Origin: Rhizophagus irregularis
Taxonomy: Eukaryota > Glomeromycota > Glomeromycetes > Glomerales > Glomeraceae
DNA: 64,000 nt
Assembly (NCBI RefSeq): GCF_026210795.1
Contig: NC_089441.1
Coordinates: forward strand, 3,472,001-3,536,000
Reading direction: 5' to 3'
The translations under genes were made by a program, and so were the position numbers. Under the pieces are notes generated by a model. The model ran no database searches and was not told where the DNA came from. It saw only the letters and a program-made list of their open reading frames with translations. Shown piece by piece: positions 22,901-38,408 of the stretch; the stretch's first letter is position 1, and each line of letters starts with the position of its first letter.

Positions 22901-25900
22901 CGACAAAATGTATGATTAATAACGAAAAAAAAATTGCTTTATGCAATCCAATATCAAATATTTATTTAAAAAAATTATTATTATTTTTTTTTATTAGAAT
23001 GGCGGGTTTCCTTGTTATGTGACGTATCATAATATATCAGGAAGATCTACAGTGTTTGACATGGATATTGATATAACAAACAAATATATTTCTACTGTAT
23101 CTGGCGAACGTCGATTAAATGTGTTTCATATTGATACAGGAAAGAATGTTCGTTCTTATAAATCTGATACACCCGAAGAAGTCAACGCTCAAGAAGGAAG
23201 TCTTATTAAGATTTCTTTGGATCCTGGAGGTGTACATGCAGTTACTGGTGGCTCTGACAAGAGTATTAGACTCTTTGATTTTTCAAATGGTAATATATTG
23301 GGTAAAGTGTTGGGACATTCAGAATTAATTACAGGAGTTAAATTTACACCAGATTGTGAACGTGTAATATCAACATCGGCAGATGGATGTATTTTTGTAT
23401 GGAAAGTTTCTGATGAATTAGTAACTAAAATGAGACAAAAATTTTTGGATAGAAGTGGAGTAGGTCAATCGATGGAAAAAATCTCACCTCACCTCTCACC
23501 AACACAAACTCCACCATCATCTCAACCAAGAATGACTATGCCAGCTCAGAAACCACAATCACTTATGATGGATCTTCAAGCGAGTGATGGTCAAGAACCA
23601 GAATTTACAGTACGAAGAGCACCTTTAAAAGCAAAAAAATCTCTCGGATCTCTTACACCCGCAGATCTTCGGTCCGAGGAATCTTTGAAAAAGCCAAGAA
23701 GACCCGCATCATTTTCTAATGATAACACAGAACAATTTAAATCTGCACAAGTTACACCTTCTCCAAGACCTGTATCAGAATTTTCTCCGACATCTCCTAG
23801 ATCATCTGAGTTTTCAAATAGTCGTTTGCCCCAACCTTCTTCACCTTCTTCACCGTCCCGACCTGTAGTTTCTATAGCTGATGTAATATCTACACCACCA
23901 TCATCACCAAATCACGCAAAAAGAGAGTCATGGAAATTACTAAGTTGGGCTAAAAAGAAGAGCTCTAAAGATAAAGAGGAAGAGAGAGAGAAACCTAAAG
24001 ATTCGGCAGAAAACATGACTGCAAACATCACGTCAGATAATGGATTTCCTGTTCGTAGTCCAATTAATTTTGAAAAGAAACTACCCGCTATACCTGGTAA
24101 ATCAATTCCTAAAGTCAAGTCACGAAGTAAATTACGTCAAGATTCAACTAAATCTATGTTGAGAGTCAATTCAAATGATACGAATGATAATGAATTTAGC
24201 TCATTTTCTGATATGGATGAATCATTAACTCTATCACCGCCTTTATCATCTAATCGACCTCGGCCTACGATTGAAGACGATTTTGGTGATGATGATGATG
24301 ATGATGATATTTCTTCACCGAATGCAGGGGAAAATTCGTCGAATGATGATAATGAAGATACCGAAACAATTTATATTGAGTCGCAAGGAGAAGAGGAATT
24401 TGATGAAACTGTCGATGACGAAGGTAATTCTTCTAATAGAAATCGCCGTAGAGGTAGTTTCGTTGGAAGTATTAAAGTTGTTGAATTAGACGATAGAGCA
24501 AAATCGCCTTCAGGAAGCGATAAAGACATCGAAATCGAAATTAGCTATGAAGGAGAACAAGAAGAAAATGAAGAAGAGGAGGATGTAGATAGTGGAGAAG
24601 ATAATGCCAAGAAGTTGGAAATATATTTACAAACTCCTGTAAAAGGTTGTTTTGGTGAGAATATACATGATCAAAATTCTGAAGAAAATTATGATCAAAA
24701 AGCAAGTGATGCAATGTCAAAAAAACGTCAAAGTTTTACAACGAAATTTTATTCTGGGAGTCATATAACTGCGAATGGTGGAAGAAATAGTTTAGTGGAA
24801 GCATTAACTAAAATAATGGGTAATCCTGATGGGAATGATGATTTTAATGGAGAAAATGAAGATAAAATTGAAAAAGCTTTAGAAATTTTACAGGGAAAAG
24901 CTAATGAAATAATTAGTAAAGAACGTGAAGCTAACGTTGAAGACGAGCAACAGCAACCATCATCACCTATTATTACTGATAATAACACTGATAAAAAGAC
25001 GTTACCGACTTCTCCCTCGACACTTGCTAAACACGATAAAGTGGAACAAGTGGAACAAGTGGAACAAGATAAAAGTAAAAGTATAATTATCGAAGATGGA
25101 TCCAAAAAAATCATTGAAAAAGGTTATGGTCTCGGCATTACTGTTGATGATAAAGTTGCCGATAATGATTCTGATACTGATGGTAATAATAATATTTTTG
25201 TTTCTGCTCAATTTATTGTTTGTAGAATAATATAACTAAAAACTTCGTTTTTATTAATAGAAGCAATTACTCGTCATAGTACAAGTAATACACTGACATC
25301 AGATAATGAAGATGGTATAATGAAGGATGTGATAATGTTGACTGATTTGTTAGAGAAAGTACTTACAACATACAATAAAGCGTCATCTAATAAAAAGAAT
25401 GAAAGTATCACCAAATTACTTTCTGAAAGTTTGAAAGGAATGATGGAAGATATTCAAAAATGTATTGGTATAGAGGATAATAAGCAACAACCTAAAGTAC
25501 CAGAAATTGTTGAGCCAATTAACAGTAATAATATTGATCATGATGATGAAGGTGATGTAGAATCAAACGTTTCTTATACGACAGCATTAACGACACATGG
25601 GGTTCAATATTCGCCTCCAATCAATAATACTAATAATTTAAGTAATGATTCAAATAAACAACAAGAACAATTATCTGAAGATAATACACAAAATTTATTA
25701 GAAAAATATTCTGATTTATTGGTTAAAATGGTCGAAGACAAAATAACAAAAATTAATACTCCACCACCATCAAATAGTATTCCCAATGGTAATACACCAT
25801 TAGTAACTTCACCTGTTCTTTCCAATGGAACTAATAGCACTACTAATAGACCTTCTAAAAGTAGAAGTTTTGGTGGTGTAATACCTGTGGGTATTGGCAG

Positions 25901-25928
25901 GTCCAAAACCTCGAAGTCAACCAGATAA
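19915..25928 (+). CDS. MAPKBP1/WDR62-like WD40 scaffold protein (1625 aa)
   Basis: Thirteen exons: 19915-20013, 20181-20585, 20682-20819, 20906-21088, 21173-21361, 21452-21522, 21601-21880, 22033-22285, 22364-22481, 22555-22649, 22716-22909, 22998-25182, 25261-25928; all junctions keep frame. Residues ~40-815 are WD40 repeats, opening [20 protein letters not shown] and including [49 protein letters not shown] and the closing [13 protein letters not shown]. This order matches animal MAPKBP1/WDR62, scaffolds for JNK signalling and spindle poles. The rest is a Ser/Pro-rich then acidic disordered tail with an Asp run near residue 1105, a VEQ triplet repeat, and helical segments near 1425-1470 and 1560 that could serve dimerisation. 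Exon 1 uses a GTTAGT donor. Function in fungi is inferred only from the animal proteins. Confidence 0.85.
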
Positions 25929-26570
25929 TTATAATAATAATGAACTTTTGGGTTAAGATTAATACATTTATAAATACATTTATCATATATATTTATTGCA
26001 CATAGAGTTAGGTGAAAATGAGATTTTATTAGTATTAAATATCTTATAATACAGTATAAATATTTTTTCAAACATTTTAATATTTAATATGAACAACAAA
26101 ATGTCTAAATATAATGTAAAAAAAGAACACTTAATATTTTTTTTAATTTATTATTAACAGCATACAATTTATAAAAAAAACTTTTTTTGGTATATCGAAT
26201 TATATAATAAACAAAAGTTTCTTATTGTAGAAAATGATTCTTAACTTATTATGAAAGTCATTGTTAACCTAATTTGACCTGATATTCCGGTTAAATATGC
26301 CTAAAGTTCATAAAAAACTAGATTCGCCCAATTCTTACTACCAATTTTAATACTCAAGTTAGGCGAGATATCAACAACATCGGATTTACATCCTGAGAAA
26401 ATAAATAAACATATATACAGTAGTCATTTGTGTTCCCGACCCGATGACCATTACAATAGGTTATCAAAAGTCACGGGCAGACTTTTTTTTTCGAATGTTT
26501 ACTGCATGTCATGACGAGATATAGTAACGAGTTGTTTTCAAAAAAGTCTTTAACCTAAAAATTGCTCATC
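25929..26570. other. 3' flank of the WD40 gene, no gene
   Basis: AT-rich, probable 3' UTR and terminator of the WD40 gene for the first few hundred bases, then intergenic sequence. No open frame of note. Confidence 0.5.
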
Positions 26571-26905
26571 TATTGAGGCTAGAGACATGAAAATACCATC
26601 ATTCGATGCGTAATCCAATGAGCTTTCCCTCTACGATCGATAGACGATGTAAAGCTTTGATATTTTTGCGTCCAATTCGGTAATCACTTTTAGTATGCAA
26701 AATGTCGAGATGTTACATCGCAAAAGCTCATTGGATTTGTCATAATGAGACGCATCGAATGGTGGTATTTTGTGTATCTTCATTAGATGAAAAGTTATTG
26801 GTATTTTTAAGTTTAAAGACTTTTCATTATTTATCGAGGTAGAGACATGAAATACTACTATTCGATGCGTCTCATCCATCATGACGAATCCTATGATCGT
26901 CTTCT
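26571..26905. repeat. Three-copy repeat in direct and inverted order
   Basis: The module with GAGACATGAAA followed by ATTCGATGCGT occurs at about 26578-26612 and 26842-26876 in direct orientation. An inverted copy (ACGCATCGAATGGTGGTATT) lies at about 26751-26770, beside AGCTCATTGGATT, which is the complement of AATCCAATGAGCT at 26610-26622. The first two copies can fold on each other into a long hairpin. No coding potential; probably a MITE relic. Confidence 0.6.
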
Positions 26906-26989
26906 AAAATTACTGGATGACGAATTAATGCGGTTTAACATTCAAAAAAAAAAGTCTGCCTACTGAATTTTGATACATTAACATTTGCG

Positions 26990-27550
26990 CCACTTGGACT
27001 ACCTTTTTCAAGGAATTTTTTTTTACAAATAAAAATTACGTGAGATAAACTATCAAATTCCTTGCAAGAGAATGTGCTACAGACTACCCGTTTAATAAGA
27101 CCCTCAAGACCTCCAATAACACCTTTCTTGCTTAAGAAAAGGTGAGCAATTAATTAATTTGGAGCTTGTAAGTTGTAACCTTAAGAAAAGTTTATTTTTT
27201 GTTCCAGTTTGACCAACAAAATAAACACCAATAATATTTAATCTAAACTTTTTATCTGCATTTTCAGGTGGAAACCCCCAGAATTATTTTTAATCCAATT
27301 TATCATTTTCACTCTAACCAATTTTATTGGCTATTTCCTCACATTCTTTTTATTGTAATACATTCTCCTGATCCTCCTAAACTATTCAATTCAGTAGCAG
27401 CTTTTTTACAAGAGTTTATTTTATAATTTATGTAAATAAATTTTTGTTAATTCAAAATATAACCAAGATATTTTGTTTTCTATAGATAACCATTCTTGAG
27501 AAATGCTTTTATTAAGTCCTGTATTCTACTCGTTACTAATGTTACTTTTC
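26990..27550 (-). pseudogene. Second decayed SDR copy
   Basis: On the minus strand the order of remnants follows the SDR gene at 15460-16610. About 27495-27545 gives VTLVTSRIQDLIK-like Rossmann residues; about 27357-27400 gives AATELNSLGGSGEC; about 27255-27340 corresponds to the NKI..EN.K.D segment; and about 27040-27085 matches the LARNLAVYLT exon end with its donor GTAATTTTT. Frames are broken throughout. Two pseudogenes plus one intact gene within 12 kb point to local duplication. Confidence 0.7.
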
Positions 27551-27965
27551 CATTGATAATTTAAATAAAAAAGAAACCGATATAAATTTTATCAATCGGG
27601 TAATACATTTTTAGCTAGAATTAAGAAATTTAAAGAACTCGATTACTAATATCTGATATGGAAAAAAGATAATCATTAGTTGATAGACAACCATAACTTA
27701 TCAGGAATTTCTAATTTTCTGAACATCTTTTGATCCGAGTTCATTTCTTTTTTCCGGCTTACTTTTTTTTCCGAGCACTTTTCTAATTCTAGGATGACCC
27801 GTTTTAACATCATTTGCAAAAACAAAAAAATTCACGAGCATCATCTAAATTTGGTATATCCTAATATTTGTTAGTAAGATAAGATGAGAGGTTAAGCAAA
27901 ATGCATCCCGTCGATCATTAATAAAATTCAAAAGTTTCTTGGTCGTTAGCATCTTTTGTGAACAA
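27551..27965. promoter_or_regulatory. Kinase gene upstream region
   Basis: About 400 bp between the SDR relic and the kinase start. It should hold the kinase promoter; no unambiguous TATA or factor site is visible. Confidence 0.35.
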
Positions 27966-30776
<2,811 letters not shown>

Positions 30777-31163
30777 GTTAGTTTAGCTAGAATGTTATTT
30801 AGTTAGGAAGAAAAAAAAAAAAATATTTTCATGTTTATTTTTATTCCATTTTTTTTTTAATAAAAACATTTCTTTCAACTCGACTAATCTGCATAAGAAT
30901 TTTTGATTGCACTGGAGCATCTACAATTTTAGAAAATAAACAAACCATATAAAAAATATTAGATTACAAACTCTTTGACAACCTACTCAAAAGATTAATG
31001 AATTAAATATATTTTTTATTATATAAAATTTTAAATTAAAAAATATAAATATATAACACCACATCATCATCTGTTTTGTTACATTACTATCATAGATTTT
31101 ATAATACCAAATAAATAAAGATCTAAAATAAATAATTAGATTAAATAAATTCTATAATATACA
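30777..31163. other. Convergent intergenic region between kinase and PDI genes
   Basis: AT-rich DNA holding the 3' ends of both convergent genes, with AATAAAAAC near 30860 on the plus strand and AT-rich minus-strand signals near 31110. No gene. Confidence 0.5.
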
Positions 31164-32865
31164 TTACAAATCCTGATGGGTTATTACTTTATTTTTATGG
31201 AAATTTGTCAATATATTTTTTCTGATTGTGAAATCATCGATTTTACTGGCTGAAATTGTACCAGATTTAATGATTTTATCTAACCTAGCAATTTCATTAT
31301 CAACATAATTATTCTTATCTTTAATTTTTTCCATAACTTTAACATAATATAAAGCAAACCTAATAAATTTTTTAAAAATGTTAGTGATAATTATAATATT
31401 GAATACAAAAAAAAAATTTACGAACTTTGAATCCGATTTTTCCGCAGCGTCTTTTGTTTCTGTGATAACTAGATCAATCTCTTTCTGAGTGATTGCATTC
31501 GTAAATTTGACTGCCAAGGCATCTAATTCAGGTACTCTACCAGCCTATATATACAATAAAACAAATCAGACTTAAATAACTCTCATAATAGATCTTATAA
31601 ACCAAACTTTTACAATTATTACCTCTTCAGATAATCCTCCACCAACAAGACGATGCGTTCCACAATTTTTGTTCAAGAAATCAATAAAATCTTGTTCTGT
31701 TCTTCCACCTTGATAATCAATCGTTGTTTTATTTTCTCCTTTTGGGAAAAATTTAATCGTCGGAAATCCACGAACATCATACCTTTTAGCGACAGGTTCA
31801 TTTTTTGTAGCATCCATATTGGCAACGATACACTAATTAATTATTGAAGTGGGAGGGAACTTGTGAATTTTCTCAATAATATATTAAAAACGCGTAATTA
31901 CGTTAAAAATCATAGTATTACTATTACATACATCAGATTCTTGAGCATAATCTTGAGCGACCTTCTCGTAAGTTGGAGCTGTTGATAAATTTTATTAGGC
32001 TATTATATATTAATAGCATCACATTATAGGATTCAAAATTTCTTACCAAGATTTTTACAATGCCCACACCAAGGAGCATAAAATTCGACCTTAAATAATA
32101 TAAAAATGCGCGTTCAATATCTTAAAATTTAACATAACAAATGTAAACCTAAACAATTCGGCAAAATACCAATGCATTCTTCTTAGGATCCAAGGCAATT
32201 TCATCAAAATTCCTGGAAGTAAGTTCCGTGACCGAAGAAGTGGGTTTCTTAACTCTAGATCTCACGCCTAATTATATCAAATATTACGTAAAAAAATATT
32301 TTTTTTCGTAAATACTACAAAACAAATATCAAATAAATTACCGGTTTTTTCTTCAACAAAAGAAATTAAACTTTCTAAATCGCGTCCTTTATCATATTCA
32401 TCAGGATTATCTATTACACCTTTATTGAACCATTTCAAAGTAGGGTATCCACCAACTCCAAAACGATTTCCTAAATCCTTGTGATTATCTAGACAGAGAA
32501 ATAATATTAGCATTAGACTTAAAATTAGAAGAATAGCATAACAACATTACATTACCTGCGTCAACCTTTGCGATGATTACTTGATCTTTGGCATGTGAAA
32601 ATGAATCGGCAAGTTGTTCATAAACCTAAAGGCTCAAAGGATTAGAGTCGGGAAAACTAAATTAGCTGTTTCAATACGTTCATTAACTTACGGGTGCCAA
32701 CTTCTTACAGTGACCACACCATGGAGCAAAAAATTCCACTAGTGCAAATTTATCTTTACCAACTAGTTGATCGAAATTAGTCGGCGTTAAGTCTAAAACG
32801 TTGTTTTCACTTGCAAAACAACTAACGATAAGCAATAAGAGAATAGTCAAAAATGATAATTTCAT
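31164..32865 (-). CDS. Protein disulfide isomerase, ERp38/P5-like with ERp29c domain (367 aa)
   Basis: Nine exons: 32865-32692, 32625-32556, 32488-32342, 32267-32170, 32089-32047, 31978-31932, 31832-31623, 31544-31426, 31359-31164. A signal peptide ([18 protein letters not shown]) is followed by two thioredoxin domains, each with [10 protein letters not shown] (active-site CGHC at residues 50-53 and 171-174) and the usual cis-Pro (GGYPT, RGFPT). The C-terminal ~100 residues (LDALAVKF ... YYVKVMEKI) are a helical ERp29-C domain. The a-a-D order is that of fungal ERp38 and plant PDI-D proteins that form and shuffle disulfides in the ER. The protein ends THQDL, so the last four residues HQDL are a non-standard form of the H/KDEL retention signal. 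The last intron uses an unusual GTTCGT donor, chosen because only it keeps frame. Confidence 0.9.
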
Positions 32866-33419
32866 GTTTGAAAAAATTCAAAAAGTTCAGTAGAGTTGTG
32901 GGCTACCAAACGACCGAGTTCCAAGCTCAAAAACGGTAAATCGCGATAATTAAATACGTGGCAACATCTTATTTTTTCTTGTATATGGGAATCATTATAT
33001 ATTATTGGATGATAATGCGTCAAACTCATTCCCGATTATTAATAATTAATGTTACACATGATTTGAACTAACACCTTTTTTAATTCCGGGCTCCAAAACA
33101 GGAATTGATTTTAGCCAATCCCTATCAACAAACTGTTCTTATAGTAAAAGATTTATTATATTAATGGGTTTATTATTAGTGTAAATTTTATCAAAAGAAT
33201 TATAAAATATATTTTTTAAAATAAGATTAACTGCTATTTTATTGAAAATTAATTTAAAATACTATTCGGATTTTTGGATTTGACTAAATATTTTTAACGA
33301 TCACCACTACCAAAATCAGTGTGCAATAATAAATTTAATATATTCAAATTTAACTATTATATATATGTTAATAAAAATTTTTTATTTACAACTTTTAAAT
33401 GTAAATTAGCTTTTTTAAA
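32866..33419. promoter_or_regulatory. Gap between PDI start and eIF3c 3' end
   Basis: The ~550 bp hold the PDI promoter next to 32866 and the eIF3c 3' UTR next to 33419. No open frame or repeat was found. Confidence 0.4.
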
Positions 33420-36400
33420 TTAAGATCGATACCGATTTTGTTGTGTCCTTCCACGTACACTATTACCCAAAACATTATTAAAATTATTTCGACCTCTTTG
33501 TTGTTGACCGTCTCTTTTTTGATACATAGTTCTTTTTTCAGTGTTTTGTTGTTGGCTTGTTTGACCTATTTAAAGAATGAGAGGTTTCATTGTTAATTAT
33601 GAATAATTAAAACTTTTCTATTATTAAATAAACACCATCATACCTTTTTGTCTATGTTGATCTCTCTGATTTTGTCCAACAGCTTGTTTTTGTTCCAAAG
33701 TTCTTTCATTAGCTTCAACGAATGAAGTAGCTTTTTCAGCAAACATTAAAGCTAATTGTTGAACTTTGGTATGTTCAACACGATGTAATACAACAACATT
33801 ATTAATTTGGTCTAATGAAGCTGCTAATTCCTCATTCCAAATCATTTTTGATACAATAGACGTAACTGTATTTATTGGCAATGAAAACATCGTTGACAAC
33901 TGTTCAAGCCCTAATGTCGTATAATATGAAGAATATGTAAATAAATAAGTTCGAAGACCTTCTTCTTGAATTTTTCTATTTAACATTTCTTTAATTTTTT
34001 GTGTTTCAGGCATTAAATCCCAAATCTTTATTGCACTAATTAGTTCTTGACATTTTTGCCATTCACCAGCTGCGAGTGCTTTAGCTGCTCCCATAATATG
34101 ATCTCTTGTATTTTCAGGTGGTCCTGTTAAAATTAAATAGTAAAGTTATTTATTGTGCGATATTAAAAACTATAATTTATCCAACTAACAAATTTCCTTC
34201 CAATAATTCTTTGAACTTTACGTTTGACTTCTTCAAAATCAAAATACTTACCACTAAAAACTTGTCTTTCGTTGTAATCCAACATTCTTCTAAATGGTTT
34301 ACTGATAACTTTTTTACGAGCCTCGGGATTTGATCCAGCAGCCGCCATAGCAGGAATTTCTAATAACATAGAACAAGTCAAATATGCACATTCAAGTAAT
34401 TCTAGATTAATATGCATATGGAATGGTAATTGACGTTGACGATCTAATTTTTCTTGTTCCGGTGGAAGTTGTGAATATTTTTGTAATTGTAAACCCTATA
34501 AAAATTCTAATGATTAATTCAATTTAAAAAAGATGGTCAACATAAATAATTTTTGATTTACTTGAGCTAATAATTCTTTCACACGTCCAGTACCGCAAAT
34601 TTCTTGTAGACAGCTCTGAGATTCTTTAATCATCCCTTCACGGAAAGCACAAAGTCCAACTTGTACCATAGTGCGATTGTGTAAAATTTGGGTACCAACA
34701 TCGCTAAGTTGAATATTGTCTTGTAAATGTGACATTAAAAGCATATCACGTGCAATATAAAATCGGTTGTGCAGCGCATGATGGTAAATATGACAAAGCA
34801 TTGCACGAGTACGAAGTAAAGACTCTCCTTTCTTGTAAAGGTAAACACAGAGAGCGTGAATAAGATCAGAAGAATCTTGTGTAATCGCAGGTGGAGTAAT
34901 TGAAGATTTAAGATTCGAAGGGAGTGATTGAGAAACCGTATTTTCAACAGTCTGTATAACTTGATCGGGCTATATAATATTGGTATTATCAATAACAGGG
35001 ATGTAAATAAATATATATATTTATATAAAATAAAGATAAATATGGTATAAACTTTAAATGATCTTCCTTACCTTATAATATAAATGTTCCAATCTTCTCA
35101 TTACCACTCTACTCGTACTCTCATTTAAATCATTTTGTTCGAAATAAATTTGCCCTCTCACGATTGTTGCATATAATTCAGTTTCATCTTTCAATCTATC
35201 CACATAATCGGTAGTATGTGGATCAATATTCTGTAAAGATTTCGTAAACTCATCATCTAAACGATCAATGAAAGAAACGATAGATCCGCGTATGCCAAAT
35301 GTTTGACCTGGTTCTATAACTGGTTCCTTATCTTCTTCTTCTTCTTCAACATGATCATGAATCATAAAACTAGGGGTTGATTCCAAAATTGTTAAGAGTT
35401 GATTTATCTCCTTTTGTGTGCTTTAAATAACGAAAAAATAAAATTGTTAGTAAGAGTTAACAAAATCATATAACGAAGATATCGTTTTCTTACCTTTTCC
35501 ACATATCGACATTCATGTAATTACTCATACTCGGATTATAGTCAAATTGGGCAGGTATTAATGCAAGTAAGACTCGGACTTGTTGATATGATGTAGCAGC
35601 AACACCTAAAAGTTTTTGAAGGATTTTAATTTGTTCTAAACGGTCCGTATTCTTTTTTCCTCTTGCTTCCAAGATTTCTCTCAATTTTTTGAACAAATTA
35701 TCAGAAGTGTACTCAATGGGTCTATTCCCTTTCCCAACTTGTTCGAAACCTTCATCATCAAGAGCATCAGTAGATTGTAATGAATCATCCTTTTCTATAG
35801 GTGATGATTTTTCAATGTCACCATCTTCATTATCCTCTTCTTCTGTTTCAACCGGATTCTATTTCAACGAAAATATATATATATATATATATATAAGTAA
35901 ATTAGAATTTGAAATTACATTTCTATAAAAAATTTAATTACACTTACTTGTCTCCATTTTTCAACTTCGTCTTCAAATTGACGAACAATCTTTTTGATTT
36001 TATTTTTCATTGAGTTTAATGCTTTAGCTTGAGTTGCATTAATTTTTTTCTTTGCTTCTTTTTCTTTTTGCAAAGCTTCATTAAGAAAATCTTCAAGTGA
36101 AGCAATCGTTTTAATGTATACACGTGGCATTCCAATTGACCCAAAAGATTTACTAACGATTTTATTTAATTTTTCGAATTCTAATAAATAAATTAAATGT
36201 TAAAATTTGTTCTTTGAACTTTAAATTAAAAGCTATCAATTACATACCATTTTGAATAGCAACCCAATCATTAATTTTTTTAGCATTTTCAATAGTTTTA
36301 ACAGATGATTCAAGAGCATCTAATTTTTTATCTTTAGCAGATTTAACCTCCCTTTTCTCATCTAAATCAGATTCATCTGAATCGGATACCGCATCTTTAA

Positions 36401-36563
36401 GAAATTTACTTCTACCACCAGCACCTGCTGCGGGTTTTGACGTTGCTTCATCTTCTGAAGAAGAAATATGGTCATCCTCAGACTCTTCTTCTTCATTTGA
36501 TGAAATAATTTCATCATCATCATCAGTTTCACTATCTGATCCACCTCGGAAAAATCTTGACAT
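33420..36563 (-). CDS. NIP1: Translation initiation factor eIF3 subunit c (846 aa)
   Basis: Eight exons: 36563-36248, 36180-35948, 35858-35494, 35420-35072, 34969-34562, 34495-34252, 34123-33644, 33565-33420, summing to 847 codons. The start [20 protein letters not shown] and the acidic Ser-rich first 70 residues are the signature of eIF3c, which here would bind eIF1/eIF5. The middle ([40 protein letters not shown]) and the C-terminal PCI domain ([23 protein letters not shown]) follow family order. The tail is Gln/Arg/Asn-rich (QQRGRNNF). eIF3c is a core subunit of the 43S pre-initiation complex in the cytosol. Length is within the family range. It is divergent from MED22, with 480 bp between. 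A mutated copy of its exon 1 and intron 1 lies at 38409-38774. Confidence 0.95.
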
Positions 36564-37043
36564 TTTTTAATAACCTTAAATATCAAATTAGTTAAAATAA
36601 ATTAATTATAATTAGTTCTCTTAGATTTCTATGATAATAAGGTTTAAACTATCCTAACGAAACAACTTTAAAAAAACTTTTATTTCACAAATACACCTTT
36701 TTTTACCCCCATTCCAAATCGGATCAAACATTTTATAACGTAAATTAAAAAATATATATAAATATATATAAAGACTTACCTAGAAATATAAAGGTATTCT
36801 TTCAATTGACAAAGCAATATGGTTGTGATTTCAAAATTCCCGGCTTAAAAAATTTGTTATATCATGTGATTAAAATTTTTCTGTGATCATCTTATCTGTT
36901 ATGGACGAATAAAATATTTTTTTTTTTACCGGCAAGTTTGGTGGCGCAGTAATTTAAATTTCCTCTGCTAACGTTTTTCAGATAATTTGCATGAAAACGC
37001 GACTTACAAATTTTTTACTTATAAAATTCTGTAATTTATAAAA
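36564..37043. promoter_or_regulatory. Divergent promoter region, eIF3c / MED22
   Basis: The 480-bp gap separates two head-to-head genes and must carry both promoters. It has TATATAAATATATATAA near 36750-36770 and a GTGGCGCAG motif near 36940. Which elements act on which gene cannot be told from sequence. Confidence 0.45.
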
Positions 37044-37805
37044 ATGCAGAGACAAGGACCTTCAAGATTTATAACAGATGCACCAATAACGTCAGCTTTA
37101 TCATTAAATACGAATCAATTAACAGTAGGAGGTACAAAAACAACAACATTAGCTTCTCAAAATGCTTTTTTATCCAATGTAGAAGAAGAACACAACAAAA
37201 AATTAGATAATGAAATTGAACAAATTATATCAAGTTTTCGTGATATCGTTAAAAGTTCAGGATTTCATGAAATGGTTAGAATGCCTGGTAGAAATGAAGA
37301 TAAGGTACAATGCTCTTTTTTTTCACAAAAATTATTATAAAGTTAAATAAGTTTTTTTTTCTCTAATTTGAAATTAAAGCAAGTTGATAAAGACAAATAT
37401 AGAAATTCTTTAGATGGTTTTGTAGTTGAATTAAGAGCCGCTAATTTGGTATTTGTTCACTTTACGTTTTTAATTTAAAAAATTTATTTTTCATTAATCT
37501 AAAGAGATTATACTTTAAATAAGGTGCGAGCTTGCGAAACACTTTTGACAATGACACATGATTTAAAAGCAACCCTCTTGCTGAATGACACGCAAACTTT
37601 AATGCAGTTACATGAAAATCGCCGAAAAGCATTAAATGCTAGAACGCAAAAAATAAAATCAAAAATTTTACAATTAAATGATGTTATTAGTGAAGCTATT
37701 TGGGAAATGGAAAGTGTTTTGGGCGGAAGTCAACCAAATGGTGGTTCAAATAAAAATTTATCTAGTATTTTCGAAAGTGACATAAAAATGGAAGATATTA
37801 GTTAG
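37044..37805 (+). CDS. MED22: Mediator subunit 22 (203 aa)
   Basis: Three exons: 37044-37304, 37380-37448, 37524-37805, together 204 codons. After a ~45-residue Ser/Thr/Ala-rich leader, the conserved part has the Surf5/Med22 coiled-coil pattern: LDNEIEQIISSFRDIVKSSG, then YRNSLDGFVVELRAANLVRA, then CETLLTMTHDLKATLLLND. MED22 sits in the Mediator head module and links activators to RNA polymerase II in the nucleus. The C-terminal ~75 residues (basic helix LNARTQKIKSKILQLNDVI and an Asn/Gly tail) exceed the shorter fungal orthologues. Identification rests on this pattern and length. Confidence 0.82.
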
Positions 37806-38408
37806 ATTAACATATTTTATTATTCAACAAAATATAATTAATTTTGATATAAGATGTTCACAAAAAATTATTTCAGATATAAGTTGTATTAAAACCAAAG
37901 AAAAGATTTCAATTTACAATATTGATAGTAATTATAGAATTAGTAAACATCCATCAATACTTCTTCTTTTATAATACAAGATATTATAATATTTATTTAA
38001 TCTATCATTACAGTGCAATAAATTAATTCCCAGATTACAGATGGTTTACAGGTAGTTTACAGGTAAAAAACTGACCCAAAAAATTTATTTTATTTTTACA
38101 TAAAAAATGGTTAGGCATTGTAATAAGTTTGCTAACCCAGAATGATCAGAGATGGATTTACTCTTAAACTAGTTTATACTGTAATTACTATTTCTAACAA
38201 TGAAAATTATTAAATAAGTAATATTTTTTTTTTATTTTTATTTTTATTTCTTTTTTTTTTCATAAATAACTAATAATGAAAAGTGTAATTTTTATTGATT
38301 ATTGATTATATAAATTTCAAACAAATTATCTTAAATAAAATTTAAAATTTAAAAAAGCTGTAAAAAATTAAGTTAACATTTTGTTAACTTATTAATTTAT
38401 TTACATGT
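37806..38408. other. MED22 3' flank, no gene
   Basis: AT-rich. Contains a short repeat, ATGGTTTACAGGTAGTTTAC-like, near 38040. No open frame. Confidence 0.5.

Noticed and set aside
24761-25211. Minus-strand frames opposite the WD40 gene tail
   Set aside because: Leu/Ser-rich antisense shadows of the acidic coding exon.
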